Shown one piece after another: positions 1-12,612 of a stretch of 64,000 nt of DNA (positions are counted from its first letter, which is position 1; every line of letters begins with the position of its first letter). Both the position numbers and the translations under genes were made by a program. The notes beneath the pieces were generated by a model. It did no database searches. It was not told the origin of the DNA and worked only from the letters and a program-made list of their open reading frames with translations. Location of the stretch: contig JYIP02000005.1 of the NCBI GenBank assembly GCA_001051155.2, forward strand, positions 2,418,001-2,482,000, read 5' to 3'. The stretch comes from Chrysoporthe austroafricana (Eukaryota > Ascomycota > Sordariomycetes > Diaporthales > Cryphonectriaceae).

Positions 1-150
1 GCCAGCAACACCATCCTGGCCCTGGTGCTCGTCGGCGTGCTGGTGCTGCAGGGCGGCCAGTGGTATGCGGATCGCAAGGAGCTGGATGACTACGAGCTCA
101 TCGAGCAGCAGGAGGAGCAGGCGAAGAGCTCGGCCAAGAAGAAGCAGTAG
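1..150 (+). CDS. C-terminal fragment of an ER-type membrane protein (5' end outside window)
   Basis: The window opens inside an open frame that ends at the TAG at 148-150. The 49 visible residues hold one hydrophobic segment (about residues 3-18 of the fragment: TILALVLVGVLVL), then a charged tail rich in Glu, Gln and Lys ending in KKKQ. Lysines at -3 and -4 fit the dilysine (KKXX) signal for COPI-dependent return to the ER, so a type I ER membrane protein is the natural reading; that is inference from motif and topology. The family cannot be named from so little sequence. The frame has the GC-ending codons of the other genes here and no stop before 148. Confidence 0.6.
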   Translation, partial: ASNTILALVLVGVLVLQGGQWYADRKELDDYELIEQQEEQAKSSAKKKQ

Positions 151-1329
151 ACCGGTGGACCCCGGCGGGGTGTGTGTGTGGGTATGTGACGGCGTGCAGG
201 TCACAGTTACGGGCCGCACCGGTTTCTGTAAGTCTGGAGACGGGGATGCGAAGTCTAATTGCATAAGGGTGCGTTTGTATGGTCGGCAGGGCCCATGGTC
301 ACGGATCGTAGACCTGGCAGGCCCCTTGTACGTAGGCATTCTCATGGGAAAGGGCATTGACCCGTCTCACCTGCTCTGTGTGCAAATGCAAAGCCCCTCC
401 TCGCCTCGTCATGGTTGCGCCGTCCACTAGTCACGGTAGATAGTACGAGATCCCGACTCGCCCTGCACGGCTACAAATGGATCGGATCGTTCGCGTTCAA
501 CCAGTCAACTGGTGGCATGGCCGTTGACGGTACCGGGTAATGGTATGCTTTGACTGGGGGGAAAACCGTCGGTGAATTTACGGGGAATTCTTCGCTCGAA
601 CCTGGGTGAGACCAAGGCTTGTTCGGGTTTTCGAGGCACGTTAGGGCCCCGTCTCGTTAACCTTTTTCATAGCCACACTAGTAGTCAGACCTGTATTCTG
701 TCCTATGATTTCCAGATGCTCGTGCTCTGTCATTATACAGATCTTAGAACAGGGCTGACTAGGGCGTAGCATTATGTAGGGCATGAGATTGCCGGACAGC
801 ATCACTAGATCAGCGCCGAACGGAGGCATGTCACGTTGGCTGGCACAGCGGAGATGAACAGACGAGAGCCTCCTAATTAACTGCTATCAAACTGCCTAAT
901 CCTAGTCAAAACGAGGGTAGTGAGTTGGGTGTCCCTCCTTATGTGTCATCCGGTCGTGTGAATCTCTTAAAAGTCTTGCATCTTGCGAGCTGGTGTGTCT
1001 TCTTTTCCAAAGCCTCATAAACAATCGTATCATCCCCGCAACGTGGGTTTCTGGAACATAACTGATCCCAGCCTGGCGCTCACGCACTCGGCACCATACT
1101 GGAGGGCCTGCGTGCGGCGGCTTGGTGTGGTCTGTGGAACAGGACATGAGAAAGGAGAAAGGTATCATCGGTATCGTGTCGTATCAGGGTGAGATATAGA
1201 GAAGAGAAGTGTCATGAAGAGAAAAAAAAAAGATTGGAATGAAATGAAAATCAAAGGATATGATGCTGAGACGCCGACCAAGATGCGAATAAGCCGCCAA
1301 ACGTCAAGGAGATCGAAGAGAGTGGCAAT
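151..1329. other. Intergenic, between convergent gene ends
   Basis: No supportable gene. The stretch lies between the 3' ends of the left-edge fragment and the SAM-PH gene, so it should hold both 3' UTRs and terminators. The only notable feature is an A/G-rich run at about 1198-1256, close to the SAM-PH stop codon. Short frames here have no recognisable motif. Confidence 0.6.
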
Positions 1330-4187
1330 TTAGATCATGTTCCCGTTCACGCTGACCTCGAAGCCCTCGCCCTTCTGCCTCAGGGCCTTGGCCAGCATCA
1401 GCTCCCTCATCCAGTCGATCCTCTCGTCACGGCTCCTCACCGCGAAGTGGTGTGTCTTGCCGGTGCCGTTCGACGCCTCGGGCGGCGGCGGCGGCAGCGC
1501 CGTGTCATCCAGGCTCCCGTTCCGGCGGTGCGCCGACGCCCCGGACAGCGAGCTCTCCCGCTTCCGGAGCCTGACGCCCCCCTTCATGTCCGCCTGCGGG
1601 ATCAGCTGGAAGCTGAACGCGGCGATGTCCTCCTTGGTCATGCCCTTGTCCTTGCGGATGCTCATGGCCTTGAACGCCGCGTTGAGCTTGCTCGTCGACG
1701 CCAGCCCCGCGCAGGCGATCGCGTAGTCGTCGATGTCGATGTACTCGAGCGTGCGGTCGACCTCGCGCCGGTCCTTGTGCACCGCGAGGCGTGTCCCCTT
1801 GAGGGTGACGTACTGCTCGTGCCACTCGTGCCGGAGCATCTTGGTCTTGCGCTTCTTCATGTACCCCTGGTACTGGTACCCGTCCAGGTCCTTGGGGTTG
1901 CCCGCGAGGGCAGACGGGTTGGCCATGCTGGCGGAGGAGATGCTGCTGCTAGGCGTGTGCTGCTTGCTGCTGCTTGTGCTGCTGCCGCTGCCGCCGCTGC
2001 TGCTGCTGAAGTAGTCTGTGGAGCCGCCTCCGGGCCCTTTTGGGAGGGGTGCGATGGCTGTCTCGAACTGACGGCCAATGGCGGGCGGGGACCAGGGCCA
2101 AGGAGCGCGAGGAGGAGCTTGCAGAGGGCGCGGCTGCTTGGATCGGGGAGATGTCATGGTTATCTCGATAGGCGAGGGGATGTTGCGGCGAGGTGGCTCG
2201 ATGGGAGTCGCCATGTTCTCGTCCACCGGGGGCATGGCCATGAACGAGGGCCTGCGGAAGGTGGACCGAGAGAGGGAGCGGGGCGGTGGGTTGGTAGCTG
2301 TATGGTAGTTCATCTCTGGTGGTACAGACTGTGAGACGTCTCGGGCAACGGGTGCCATGGAATAATGCGCGGTCACCGGCACGTCCATCTCCGAGAAGGG
2401 TGTACCGAAACGATAGACTCCAACCGGTGTCTGCGAGCGTGAGTCCGGGGAAGGAGAGGGTGTCGACAGAGATGGCTGACGCTGCTGCGCGGCAAAGGAG
2501 GGCGGTGACGGTCCAAAGGTGTGCGCGGAGGGAGGATATGCTGAGGCAGGAGGATATGCCGACCCAGGGCAGGCAGAGCCCGGACAAGCTGAACCAGGTT
2601 GCTCTTCAACCGATCGGTCTGGTTGTGATGGGATAGACAGTTTTGAGAGAGCCTTGAGGCCGCTATGAGGTGCTGCCTTCCGGGGAGGGAGCATCTCGAA
2701 CGGCGGTGTTGGTGGGACATCCTCACCCGCGGACGCGGTGATCTGGTGTTGCAGTTCAAGGAACTGCTGGATGTTGTTCTGCTGCTCTCGGGCCTGCGCA
2801 TTCCTCAGCGTCGCCTGCTGCAGGTACTGGAGCGGAGGAAGACCTTCAGAGCCGAGGATATCAGAAGATGCGACCACCGAGGGCACGGCGTCAGAAACTG
2901 GCCGGAAAACAACATCGTCCTCCGGTTTGATGGCTCTGGCGGTTGCCGGGTTCCCGGGGTCACCAGCAACCATGACAAGGCCGCCGCTGTCCAGGTTGAC
3001 AAAGGGATGGTCGTTCTTGAACGCCTCGATCATGCGCTGCTGCTTCTGCCACTTGCGACACTTCTCGCCCTTGGAACAGTGGTGAGGCTTTGGTAGTACC
3101 TGTTCGATGCCGACGATGGAAACAGACTCTCCAGGCCGGATGGTGTCCTCGTTATGGTGCTTCCGCCGCCGACTGCTCTGGCTGCGCTTCACGTCTCCGC
3201 CATTTTCCTTTCGCTCCTGTCTCTTTTGCTCCCTCTTCACTTCTCTGCTCGGCTCGTCCTCAATCGGCGTCTCAGGATCTGGAGATGCGGCCCGGATATC
3301 CTTCATCTTAGCAATCTCCTCCCACACCTTGGTCCTGACCCCAAAGGAGGCGATGCCAAGCTCCTTCAAGTCCTCAAATTTCAGAGTGATCAAGATCGCG
3401 CCGTTAATATCATTCTCGATAAACTTCTCCGCGAACTGCAGCTCAACGCCAGCATTGAGCATCCACTGCGCAACCTTCTCCGGCGCCCACCCGGCCAGGT
3501 TTGAGGTGTCCAATTTCGCGCTGGTAAACTTCACCGGTCCGGTGTGTATCACCGTCCTCGGTGTCTGCATATCCAGATCAAAGGAGATGGGCAGCTGAAA
3601 CTCGGCATCCTGACCGGGCACCTTGGGGGTGAGGGGCGACAGCGACAGCGCGTTCTGGAACTCCAGCGAGCTTGCCGAGCCGATAGAAGTGCGGAACAGG
3701 TGAGGACCTCTTGGGCCCAGAGTTGGCTTGATCGGGTCTGGTCCCATCTCAAAACGCGCAAGTGAGCGCTGGTCTGGCGTGCGAACTTCATCGTAGGTTG
3801 ATAGAGTTGTCATACTTGGGCGGCCAGACTAGACGTGGCACGGCATTAGTGACCCATGAACTTACAGCACATGAGAGGATACGCTGGAGAATACCATCAT
3901 CCCAGAGGGGTCGCATATCCAGAGACAAGGTCTCGGTGAGAGAAAGACACGGCGGGGTAAGAGCGCATCAAGGGACTTACGGAGTCGAGACTATGCCGTG
4001 GTGAGCTTCCACCATCCTCCATCTCAGAGAGGATGTCGTCCTCATCCCAGTCCGTCTCCATAAACTCGGTATGGATAGAGTCGGGTCGTTGTTGCGCCAC
4101 ACTCTTCAGCGAGAAGAAAGTCTCGCGGAAGCGCGACTTCTCCACCATCTCTCGTTGTGGCCTTTCGGCCATGACGTGCCGTGACAT
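1330..4187 (-). CDS. SAM and PH domain protein, polarity/bud-site (Boi-like) family
   Basis: Exon 1 is 4187-3981 and the main exon is 3828-1330, giving about 901 residues. The donor GTAAGT starts at 3980 and the acceptor CTAG ends at 3829, with a CACTAAT branch site; both exons join in phase 0. The order is an acidic N-terminus, a SAM domain (about residues 183-245, WAPEKVAQWMLNAGVELQ...), a Lys/Arg-rich linker, a Cys/His pair region (HHCSKGEKC), a long Pro/Ser/Gln-rich low-complexity part, and a C-terminal PH domain (about 715-890, starting YQGYMKKRK and ending in a DERIDWMRELMLAKAL helix). SAM-PH proteins of this layout occur throughout Pezizomycotina; by analogy with yeast Boi1/2 the PH domain would bind phosphoinositides at sites of polar growth. 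A second GTAAGT at 3865 and an AG at 3884 could define an 18-nt cassette exon (see findings). The start at 4187 is the first ATG; a second in-frame ATG lies five codons on. Confidence 0.85.
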
Positions 4188-5561
4188 TGTTTCCTAAGAG
4201 TGCGTGTAAGCGATGCGCGCCTCCAGCGTGGTGTGCGGGTGCCCTTAATCTCACCATCTTGTGTCACCTCGGCGGTCGGTGCCGGAGACGACCGTATAAA
4301 ACACTATCCCGGTATGCCCGTGAAGGTGCCGTTGCCGGCGGGGTGGCTGTCTAAACCGGAGAGCAGCCAGTTGTAGACGAACAAGAAAGAGGGGCTTTGT
4401 CCGCCCTTTTCAATGTTCTGTTATGGTCAGGAAAGCAATGGAACGAGGGAAATGCCCGCGATGCTCATATAATCCACGCAGGTCGCAAAATCGAGAAAAG
4501 ACCGGTCAGAGGGTCTTGATCGGGCGGCGGGCGCCTACACGAGGTTATGTATGGCAGAGACGAGACAATACCACCGTTGTGCGAGTGCGAGAAAAAAAGA
4601 CTGGGAGCTATGGAGCATCACAGCACCGGCATATGCATGTCAATTGTCGGTCACAGGTGTGAGTGATAGCGGGCAGAGGAGAGGTGCGTTTCGCACAGAT
4701 AGAGGTTGCAGTGGGGTCGGTCGTCCCTGGGAAACTTTGGGCACAGCCGAATCCGTTGGTGACGAGCAGAGCACACCTGCACCGGAATCGGGCGGGCGGA
4801 TACGACGACTGGAGGGGACAGGCTTGGCGGGAGGTCAAGAAGATGGTCTGCGATCGAGCTTGTCCTGGCGGAGCTCCGCAGTCTGGCCAGGCATAGCGTC
4901 CGTGCCTGCTGCTGGCAGCCCACCAAGAGTAGCAGCCGAAGGTGCACCGTGGTGGTGCGTTTCCAAGGGTATTTTTGGCAATCCTCATGGTGTAGAGGGG
5001 CCCTGCTTCGCACAGCGGCAAGCGAGCAAGACTCACCGGCTGGTTGGCCAGAAGTCGGGCATCAGGGAATCCAGAGATGGTATGGGAGCTGCAGCGAGGT
5101 TCCGCGATGTGCCCTTCTGGGTGGTGATTGGCGAGGCTGTTGGAGGGCCCACCGTCGTGATTGGCCATTCTCAAGCGCCGGACGTGAACGTAGGACCACT
5201 CGACGGGTAGGAAGGCATGGGTCATCTCGCTATGGGAAAACTCCGGAGTGCCGGGACAAGGGCATCGTGACAGGGTCCAGGGTGAAGAGAAAGTAGATGC
5301 GACGTTGACGGAGGAGGCATGGGTGGAGGGTGAGGGTGAAGGCCAAGGTGAGGGGAGCGGTATCCACAGCTTCCCCGGGACGGGAGGGTTGTGTGCTGCT
5401 GTATGCAGCTCTTCACTATCACCTCGAGCTGCAGATTCCTGCCTGTCGCTCTCGGCTCCCTGCGGAGGAGACGGCTCGCGCTGGCGCCCCGAGACAATGC
5501 ATTGTGGCTTCGAGTCTCGTCGTCCCTTACGGTCCCCGAAGAACGGGCGCATCTCCCGTCC

Positions 5562-5575
5562 GTACCGTACGGTAC
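5562..5575. repeat. 14-bp perfect palindrome
   Basis: GTACCGTACGGTAC reads the same on both strands. It lies in the gene-free stretch upstream of the SAM-PH gene. It could be a dimeric regulator site or chance; no second copy was noticed nearby, although the related pentamer CGGTA is tandemly repeated at 32956-32980. Confidence 0.5.
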
Positions 5576-8500
5576 AACTCATTTGAAAGCCGGGTGCCAG
5601 GAGACGATGTGCCGGTAAGCTGTGGCTTTCATGATGGGGTAGGTGTGCGTGCGGTATGCGAGGGCGGCAGTGGACGGAGCACGGCATACTGAATCAAGCA
5701 CACCCCCTCATGTTGTGCTCCCTCAACCTACATGGATCTCAAATCTTACAGCAGGCAACGGCCCACTAGCCCGACTCTTCTTGGTTATCCGATGAGGAAC
5801 AGGAAAAGCCCGGCACAGATCATCCCATCCGACCAGGGAGCAGACGGTCCCGACTCCTGTAGACCTTCCGGCCACCCCTCCTTCTCACTTCGGCGTGCCA
5901 CCATTGGCTTTCTGGGCACCTCAACAGGGTGGACGAGATCGACCTTCCCGTCAAGGTCACCTGTGCTTGCGGAAACGGGCCGTATTCGCCCTTCGCGGTC
6001 GAGAGTCTCTGGTGAGACGGACTCGCCCGGGTGCCTAGTCCTGGAGGAGTCGAGGCACAACAGGCCGGTCGGTCTGAATGATCCCCGGTCCCTGCTTTGT
6101 GAGCGTCCACTTGACTCGGTGCTCAGCATACATCGTGACCACCGTGGGGAGCACCTGACCTATGCAACGCTGTTCCTGTGGCTTATGACCGGAGCTGAAC
6201 TCGGCTGTCTGAGGAAAGATCGCCGAGGCCTGCCCAGCCGACAGCGTCGCTTTCCGATGCACCTGCATAACGAGCATGGGTATCTGGGCAACGCCGAGTA
6301 TTCGTCTGTACGGTATCTGCGGCCAATCCCCAGGTCGACAGGGTCCTTAGCTCAAGCCTCACTTTGCTCCTGTCGACTCGCGACCGGGAGGAGTGCGATG
6401 GAATCCACTGTTGGGCAATCGTGCAGATGCCACTGTCGGCCCGCGTCCGCAAGCATCTCCGCGCGCGCAAGGTGCATATGCGTGGCCAACGTCGATTCAT
6501 CGCAGAGGCTGCATTTATTTATCACTGCAAGCCATACACGGAGCATGAGGCACGCAATCAAGCAGTTGCAACCTCCCGATACTCAGAAACCCTCGGTACC
6601 GGTCCGCGTTGACTCGGGTCGAGTCCCGTTGTGGTAGAGTGTGCATGAGTGTGGGAGTGGCTTGCAAGGGAGGGCAGGAGGCGTGGACCGAGCGGACTGC
6701 GAGGAAATTGTCCCAGTACTCCCCCTGTCCCCCTCCCCACACGCAAATGTCCTCGTCGGCTACCTGAGGCGATCGTGAAAAAAAGTGTGCGGGTGAGGCA
6801 TGACCGCTCAGAGGCGGCTGGGCGACCCAGCCACCGGCATCCGAAAGGATGACGATGATGACAACGAAGAGCTCCCCGGCTCATCTCGCTCCGATGCTCA
6901 CCGACAGTTCGACTCATCGCAAGAAGGATCAATTCCGTCGGTCAAGCGCGGCAAGATGTGAGACCTTGGTTCAGGTTGGGCAATATTTCGCCCTTCTGCC
7001 CGAACCCACGAGGGCGCGCTGTCTCGGGCTTGCGCCGCGGCCCACGCTTGGTTTCGGTCGTTCACATGGAGGCGTGAATTGCGGTCAGTTTCAAAAGACA
7101 GGGGACCAGATTCGCCTCTCCGGGCGCCGTGGGTGTTCGTCTCGGCCCACAGCGCGCACATGACGCGCATTTTTTCTTCTGAGCAGGACGAGCTGGACGG
7201 GCCCCGCCGCGTCCGTGGCAGGGAAAAATGAGTCTTTGAAGGCCTCCGCACGGGATCTTCATCGGTCTCCATGTCTTGTGGGACCGGTGAAGATCTTCTT
7301 CACAAACCATTTTCTGTCCCACTCGGCCGAACGTTAAGCACACCCCCTCCCTCCAAAGAGGAAGTGGGGTCTGGAGGCTATCAACGGATCCGCAAAAGAA
7401 CATCTCACAGGCGGTCGACTGGCCGTGAGGAGAACAAGAGAGATACGGAGAGCCCTTTCTGGCTCCTCAGGGAGGGCCTCACATGACGAGGATGGGGATG
7501 CGAGGCCAATGAAGCCACTAGGGCCGTGATGGATGGGTGACTCGCAGAGAGCCAGCGGCCGTTTCGCGATGCTGGATGGCAGAGTTCGCTTGATGAAGCC
7601 CACCCGTCTGCCACGGGCGCAGATCGAATCAAGACGTCTGCACGAGCGTTGGCTCGGCTGCGCTAAAGCATCAATTGTTGAGAGCTCAGATTCGGCTATC
7701 ATCCGCCAGGGTCAAGGTGGCGCGGCCCACAAAGGATTTGTCCTTCGGCTTCGTCACTGCCCCTATGGGGTTTTATTCCCACCGCTCAGCTGTTAGCAGC
7801 ATATTCTCTGCTAGAGATGATGCCTCACATGGTGGGAATGGCGATAGCGGGTCATGTGGGTATAGCCCCGATATCGAAGTTCCGCAGTGAATTTTAGATG
7901 GTCCAAAAAGTTGTAGCACAGTGATCCGTACACAGCTGCGTTAGCGGGAGCCACTTGTGGCTGGAACTGTGCCCCACCCCAGACCCTGTTCCAGGGTGGT
8001 CCTCGACGATGGGGGCTGGGAAGCTTCCCCGGAGGCAAACCGTCGCCGCCAGAGGCTTGCAGCAGCCAGGTCTGGGCACCGTGCCGTCGAAGACGTCGCG
8101 AGGGAGCGATGATGACCGTCTCAAACATTGACTCTCCGCTGCTGGGCCTGCCCCCGCAACGAGGGCAGGTCTTGAGCGGTGGGAAACCGGGAATGTCGTC
8201 GATATGGAGAACGGGAGCTGCCACATGAATCATGAAGGGCGACGGCGCAGCCCGGGATCCTCCTCCCCCCTTCGGCGGCCGCTCATCCCATCTGGCAGGG
8301 TGAGGAACTCTCGACGTCGACGAGATGGCCTGACTGACATTCCAGAGGCTGCAAGGCTGGCACCGGATTACGCACGCCACATCGACTATTGGTTGATTAA
8401 TCCAAGATGAGGTAGGGGGGACGGACACACACCATTTCCTAAAGCGGCGTAAATGTGTTCCCTGTAGATGAAGCCGATGATACCCCATGAGTCGGGATTG

Positions 8501-11500
8501 GACGGACGGAGTCGACAGAGATCCGTGCGTAACCTCAGCTCTGGTCAGTGGAGAGCGTGATTCTCTGGTAGATTACTGAGTATGCTGGTCATTGCGCATC
8601 CTGAGATTGAGCCCTCCGAGTTGCGAGGCACGAGGTCTGCACGAGGTGTCTGAGTCGAGTCGAGCCTGCAAGCCTACGCCCCGGGTTTCTGGCGCCCTCG
8701 ATGTCTCATTCGTCTTCCGAGAACCGGAGAGTGGGCGGTCAAACAGTTCCCACCATGGTACTGGGTCGTCGGCCATGTGCTAGAATCTTCTGAGCTAGAG
8801 ACCCTGGCCCGGGTAGACTATCTGTCAGAAAGTCCGTGTCGCGTATCTGATGTCAACCTGCCTGGGTAGATGGTCCGAGCTGTCATCTGGATGTAGACCT
8901 ATGACGACAACGTATGATGGAGACGGAGAAGCATCTTTCCGGCCCCCTGGGACGCCTGCAGGAGGCGGCCATGTCGAGGTCGCAGAGGCCAGTGCTGTGC
9001 CGCGCTCAGCTCCAGCTGGCGCTTGTCCTGTGGGCCATAGCTGGCTGAACACCCGCGGACAAATTTAGCATCGCGGATACTGAGCGGAGAGGTTGCATCG
9101 AGCGATCGGTGATGCGCGTGCAAGCGCTGAAGGGGGGCGGTTGCGAGCCTGGGAGCTGCATGTGTTCAGCATCGCTGGACCGTTGTGCCAAATTTAGCCC
9201 ACCTACAAACCGTGTGCGCGTGCGGAGTTATCCAGAGCCGTAAACGCTCTGGCTCTTAGCGCGCGCATCTGTCCTGCTTAGCGTCGCAGGGTTGGGCTCA
9301 GGATCTCCTCGCGGCGGCTATCGAGGACTAGGACTAGAGCACGGGACGGTACGATAAGATTTCCCTCCCTCTCGCCAGCCCCACATTGGCTGACGGCCGC
9401 GCAGGGAGCACCCGAGGCTGCAGGGAGATAACTCCTTCCAGGCCTCTCGAGGCCCGCGGGGAGAAGCCCCAAGGCCCCCAGCGTCCCAGCGCCCCAGGGA
9501 CCCTGGAGGGCAGGGCGAACCGGGCATGTCCCTGCAACAAACCCCTGCGACTAGCTTCCCCACTTCGAAGGCTCCTTCCCGTCTGACAAGCCTGTATCGC
9601 GCGCTGATTGGCTCTTGGCAGCGTCACATCGCTGCCTCCCGCCTGCCGCTAATGCACGGCCCACCTTCGTCACTTCAACGACGTCGAATCATCCAACGAC
9701 TCCCACTCCTTTCCTGCACCCTCGACAATCCCGGACGGCGCAGATTGCAACGCGACCACACCCACAGCTCCCGCTCTCGGGCTGTGGCTTACAAACTGCA
9801 GTCAGGCCAGGGTGCAGATTGCAGACTCGCTCCCTGGACCTGCAGATTCTGGCATTGTCACAATGAAGGCGCATTGTGTGGCTTCTCGAGTCGAGGATGG
9901 GACGGCAGACAATGGCACGGCAATGCTGACGGCTGTCGAGGGCTCCTCACCGGTCCGGAGCCCCTCGCAGGCCACAGCCAGGCCTACAACGGCGACCCAG
10001 TTGTCTCAACTGTAAATTGCTTGCAGCGGAGAGACGTTGAACAACGCGTTCCTCAGTGACACCCGTCCCACCGGGCCACGAGCAGAAACCCTCCGTCCAC
10101 GCTTTGCTCTTCAACGCCCGACGCCAGCCGATGCGGGCTGCGCGGCCCCCCTTCCACGTGCCTGAAAAACACCTCAGGCAGCGTCACTCCTCCCCAGTCC
10201 GCAGACACCACTGAACAGGGGAGGGAAAACAAAAAAAACAAAACAAAAAAAAACCCCTCTCTCTTTCTCTCTCTGTCTCGTCTTACACACACAGGCGATG
10301 ACAACGATCTTACACTGGGGCATCGTCCCCCAAAAGGTCACTCCCCGCCCCAAGATCAATTACAGGGAGATCCATGGAATCGTATACAGCTACCCCTGTC
10401 CCACCGTCGCTGGCTGTATCACGCAAACTCAGCTGCTGGCCAGTAGTTCGGCGGCCGCCACGGCGTGAGGAGTTAATACAGCCACCAGCCACGTCAACCT
10501 GGTGCGAAGGGGTTGCTCTCAACTTGCTTTTGGCCAATCTCCTGCCGCACATCATGCCGTGGCCGGAGAGCATTCATTCCAGTGTTCAATCTGAGCCCCG
10601 TTGATCAGCATGGATCAGTCCACCCACGCGATTCTACGAGCCCAGCAGGAGGCCAGCAGGAAGCCCCAGGCGTCGTACTGGGTAGCGAGGCAGACACCCA
10701 AGGTCGGGGTCTCACTGCCAACCGAAAACCTTCTCCCAACAGCACAGCACATGCTCCCTGTCCGTATGCGACCCCACCTCGACGGATGCAACCACAGGTG
10801 CTCAGCTATGTCGAACCCGACCCGATCTGGAGTCTGGTCCATTATCGTGCATTGGGGCCGGGGCCCAGTGGGTAATTGCATCTGCAGCAGTGCAATGCCC
10901 AATCTGGGACGTAGCACTGGGTAGCCAGGTCCCGTCACAACGCGCAAGATTACAGAGTGCGATCTCTGGGCGAGAACTCGCCGGTCCGACCTGGCTCCTC
11001 CTCCACGGCATGTTTCCCCCGGGACAAACACATCAGAGTTTGCAGCCACACGGGTGCCTCGAGGTTGCGTCTCCCGTGCACGTCCTCGTGCTCCCCTCGC
11101 CCCCCCCCCCGAGGCCGATGCCGTCGTGCCCGCGAGAAACAACAACTCTATCGAGCGGGGCTTCGATATTAAACTTTCGGGAGTTTCCCGCTCCCACACG
11201 GCTGCCCAGAGCATGGCTATCATTAGCGGTGGCATATCGCAATCCCGCCTGTTCCCGGCTAATTCGCGATGGCCTGTGCTGCACAGCCATGCACCCGGAC
11301 GGCTTGACTGAGTGAGCTCTCCGGTTCCGCCCATCATGAGCCCATCTTTGGGGATCGGCGCCGACCCCTGTGAGATCAGGCCTGCAGGGTACCCAGAACG
11401 GACGAGCTATCTACTGTCCCGCATGACCTCTGCATGCTGGAGGGTTGGCCGCGCCAATAGCTCTGCATCTTGCCGTCACCTTTTCCAGGGCGTCAAGGGC

Positions 11501-12299
11501 AGGGCTGCCTGCTCAGTCGCCCAGCAGCGCAGGCCGGCAGGGCGAGTGGCACTACACGGTGCTATGTATGTACGGCTCCCATGCACGCCCCCTGCCCTCC
11601 CCGTCGTCCTACCAGAGCGCAACAATGGGCTTGTTGTGGTGGGGTTGCATCGTGGGTTCCACTTTCCGAGTGAGACCCTCCACACGACCGCTCATTGGCA
11701 CCAATAAGCGCAGTCTCCATTCCTACATATCCTAACGTAGGAGCAGAAGGGACAGCAGGTCGCCGCCCACCAATAACGATACGGGAGGGTACATGCCGCC
11801 GGCGCGGAGGTCCTGTCCGATACGTGCCCGACCTGCTGCTTGTGCGGTAGGGCGACATGATGGGGGGCCAGAAGGGGGCAAGCGTGCGGTGCTGCTGGCA
11901 GTTCCAAATTTAGAAAATCAGGTCAACGGGCGGATCCAGCGACGGTTCGCGGCCTGGAGATGCGGCCACGATATAAGGCTTTTGATCCATCCAACATCTG
12001 GCCTGTGATGTTTTTATTCTTCTCTTATTCAAAGGTCCAAGGGTCATCTGGTGTCGTTCAGCTAGAGTGCTACTCTCCTCCTCCTCTCTTTTAATATCTC
12101 CCCCCCGCCGTGCGGTCCGTCGATACAGGTCTATCTCGGCCTCCCACCCACCCGTCGATTTCTATTTTTTTTCAAAATCAGTCAGCAAGCAGGCCTTGCT
12201 CGGAACCGGTCAATCATTTCACATTCGGACGAAGACCACTGGCAATACTTAATATTAGTCTCTTGGGGTTTGGAAACACGATTGGGGCTGTTCATCTGG

Positions 12300-12319
12300 C
12301 ACGCACGCACGCACGCACG
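12300..12319. repeat. Tetranucleotide run, ACGC x5
   Basis: Five tandem copies of the tetramer, about 300 bp upstream of the first ATG of the Zn2Cys6 gene and probably inside its leader. Confidence 0.7.
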
Positions 12320-12612
12320 CACTGCAACCCCGGAGGGATCGGTTGAGCTTCTCGAGCGAGTGCGAACAAGCCTAGCTGAGAGAGAGCTTCTGGACCTCGA
12401 CCAGGACTTGGAAGAGACCCCGGCTGGTGGCCCTCCCTCCTCTCCTCGGCCCAGAAGTCAACCAGGACAGGGAGATCCACACCTCCCGACCACGCCCACC
12501 CCCACTCTCTACTACCACACCCCCCTCCCCCGTCGAGGACCAGGTATCCCCTGCGCCTCTCTCTCTGCACGCAGGTACAGAGTACCAGTCTTGAATAGGA
12601 CTGAGGATACAA

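Larger units (their letters stand above)
4188..12612. other. 8.4 kb gene-poor stretch upstream of two divergent genes
   Basis: No frame in this stretch has a recognisable domain, splice structure or the strong third-position GC bias of the real genes around it. It must contain the promoters of the SAM-PH gene (left) and the Zn2Cys6 gene (right); the right-hand part, with pyrimidine-rich runs near 12061-12190 and an ACGC run at 12300-12319, is probably the long 5' leader of the latter. Long open frames at 4608-5687 (-) and 5732-6637 (+) look unlike protein: they are rich in Arg, Cys, His, Ser and Pro with no hydrophobic core pattern. An A-rich tract followed by CT repeats lies at about 10225-10280. 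Regulatory or noncoding RNA content cannot be judged from sequence alone. Confidence 0.5.

Noticed and set aside
1447..2334. 295-codon frame antisense to the SAM-PH gene
   Set aside because: A shadow of the GC-rich coding strand, with Arg/Ala/Leu-heavy composition.
4608..5687. 359-codon open frame on the minus strand
   Set aside because: No domain, no hydrophobic pattern, Cys/His/Arg/Ser/Pro-heavy composition and weak third-position GC compared with the real genes; open frames also overlap it on the other strand.
5732..6637. 301-codon open frame on the plus strand
   Set aside because: Composition like translated noncoding DNA, no recognisable motif and no supporting splice structure.
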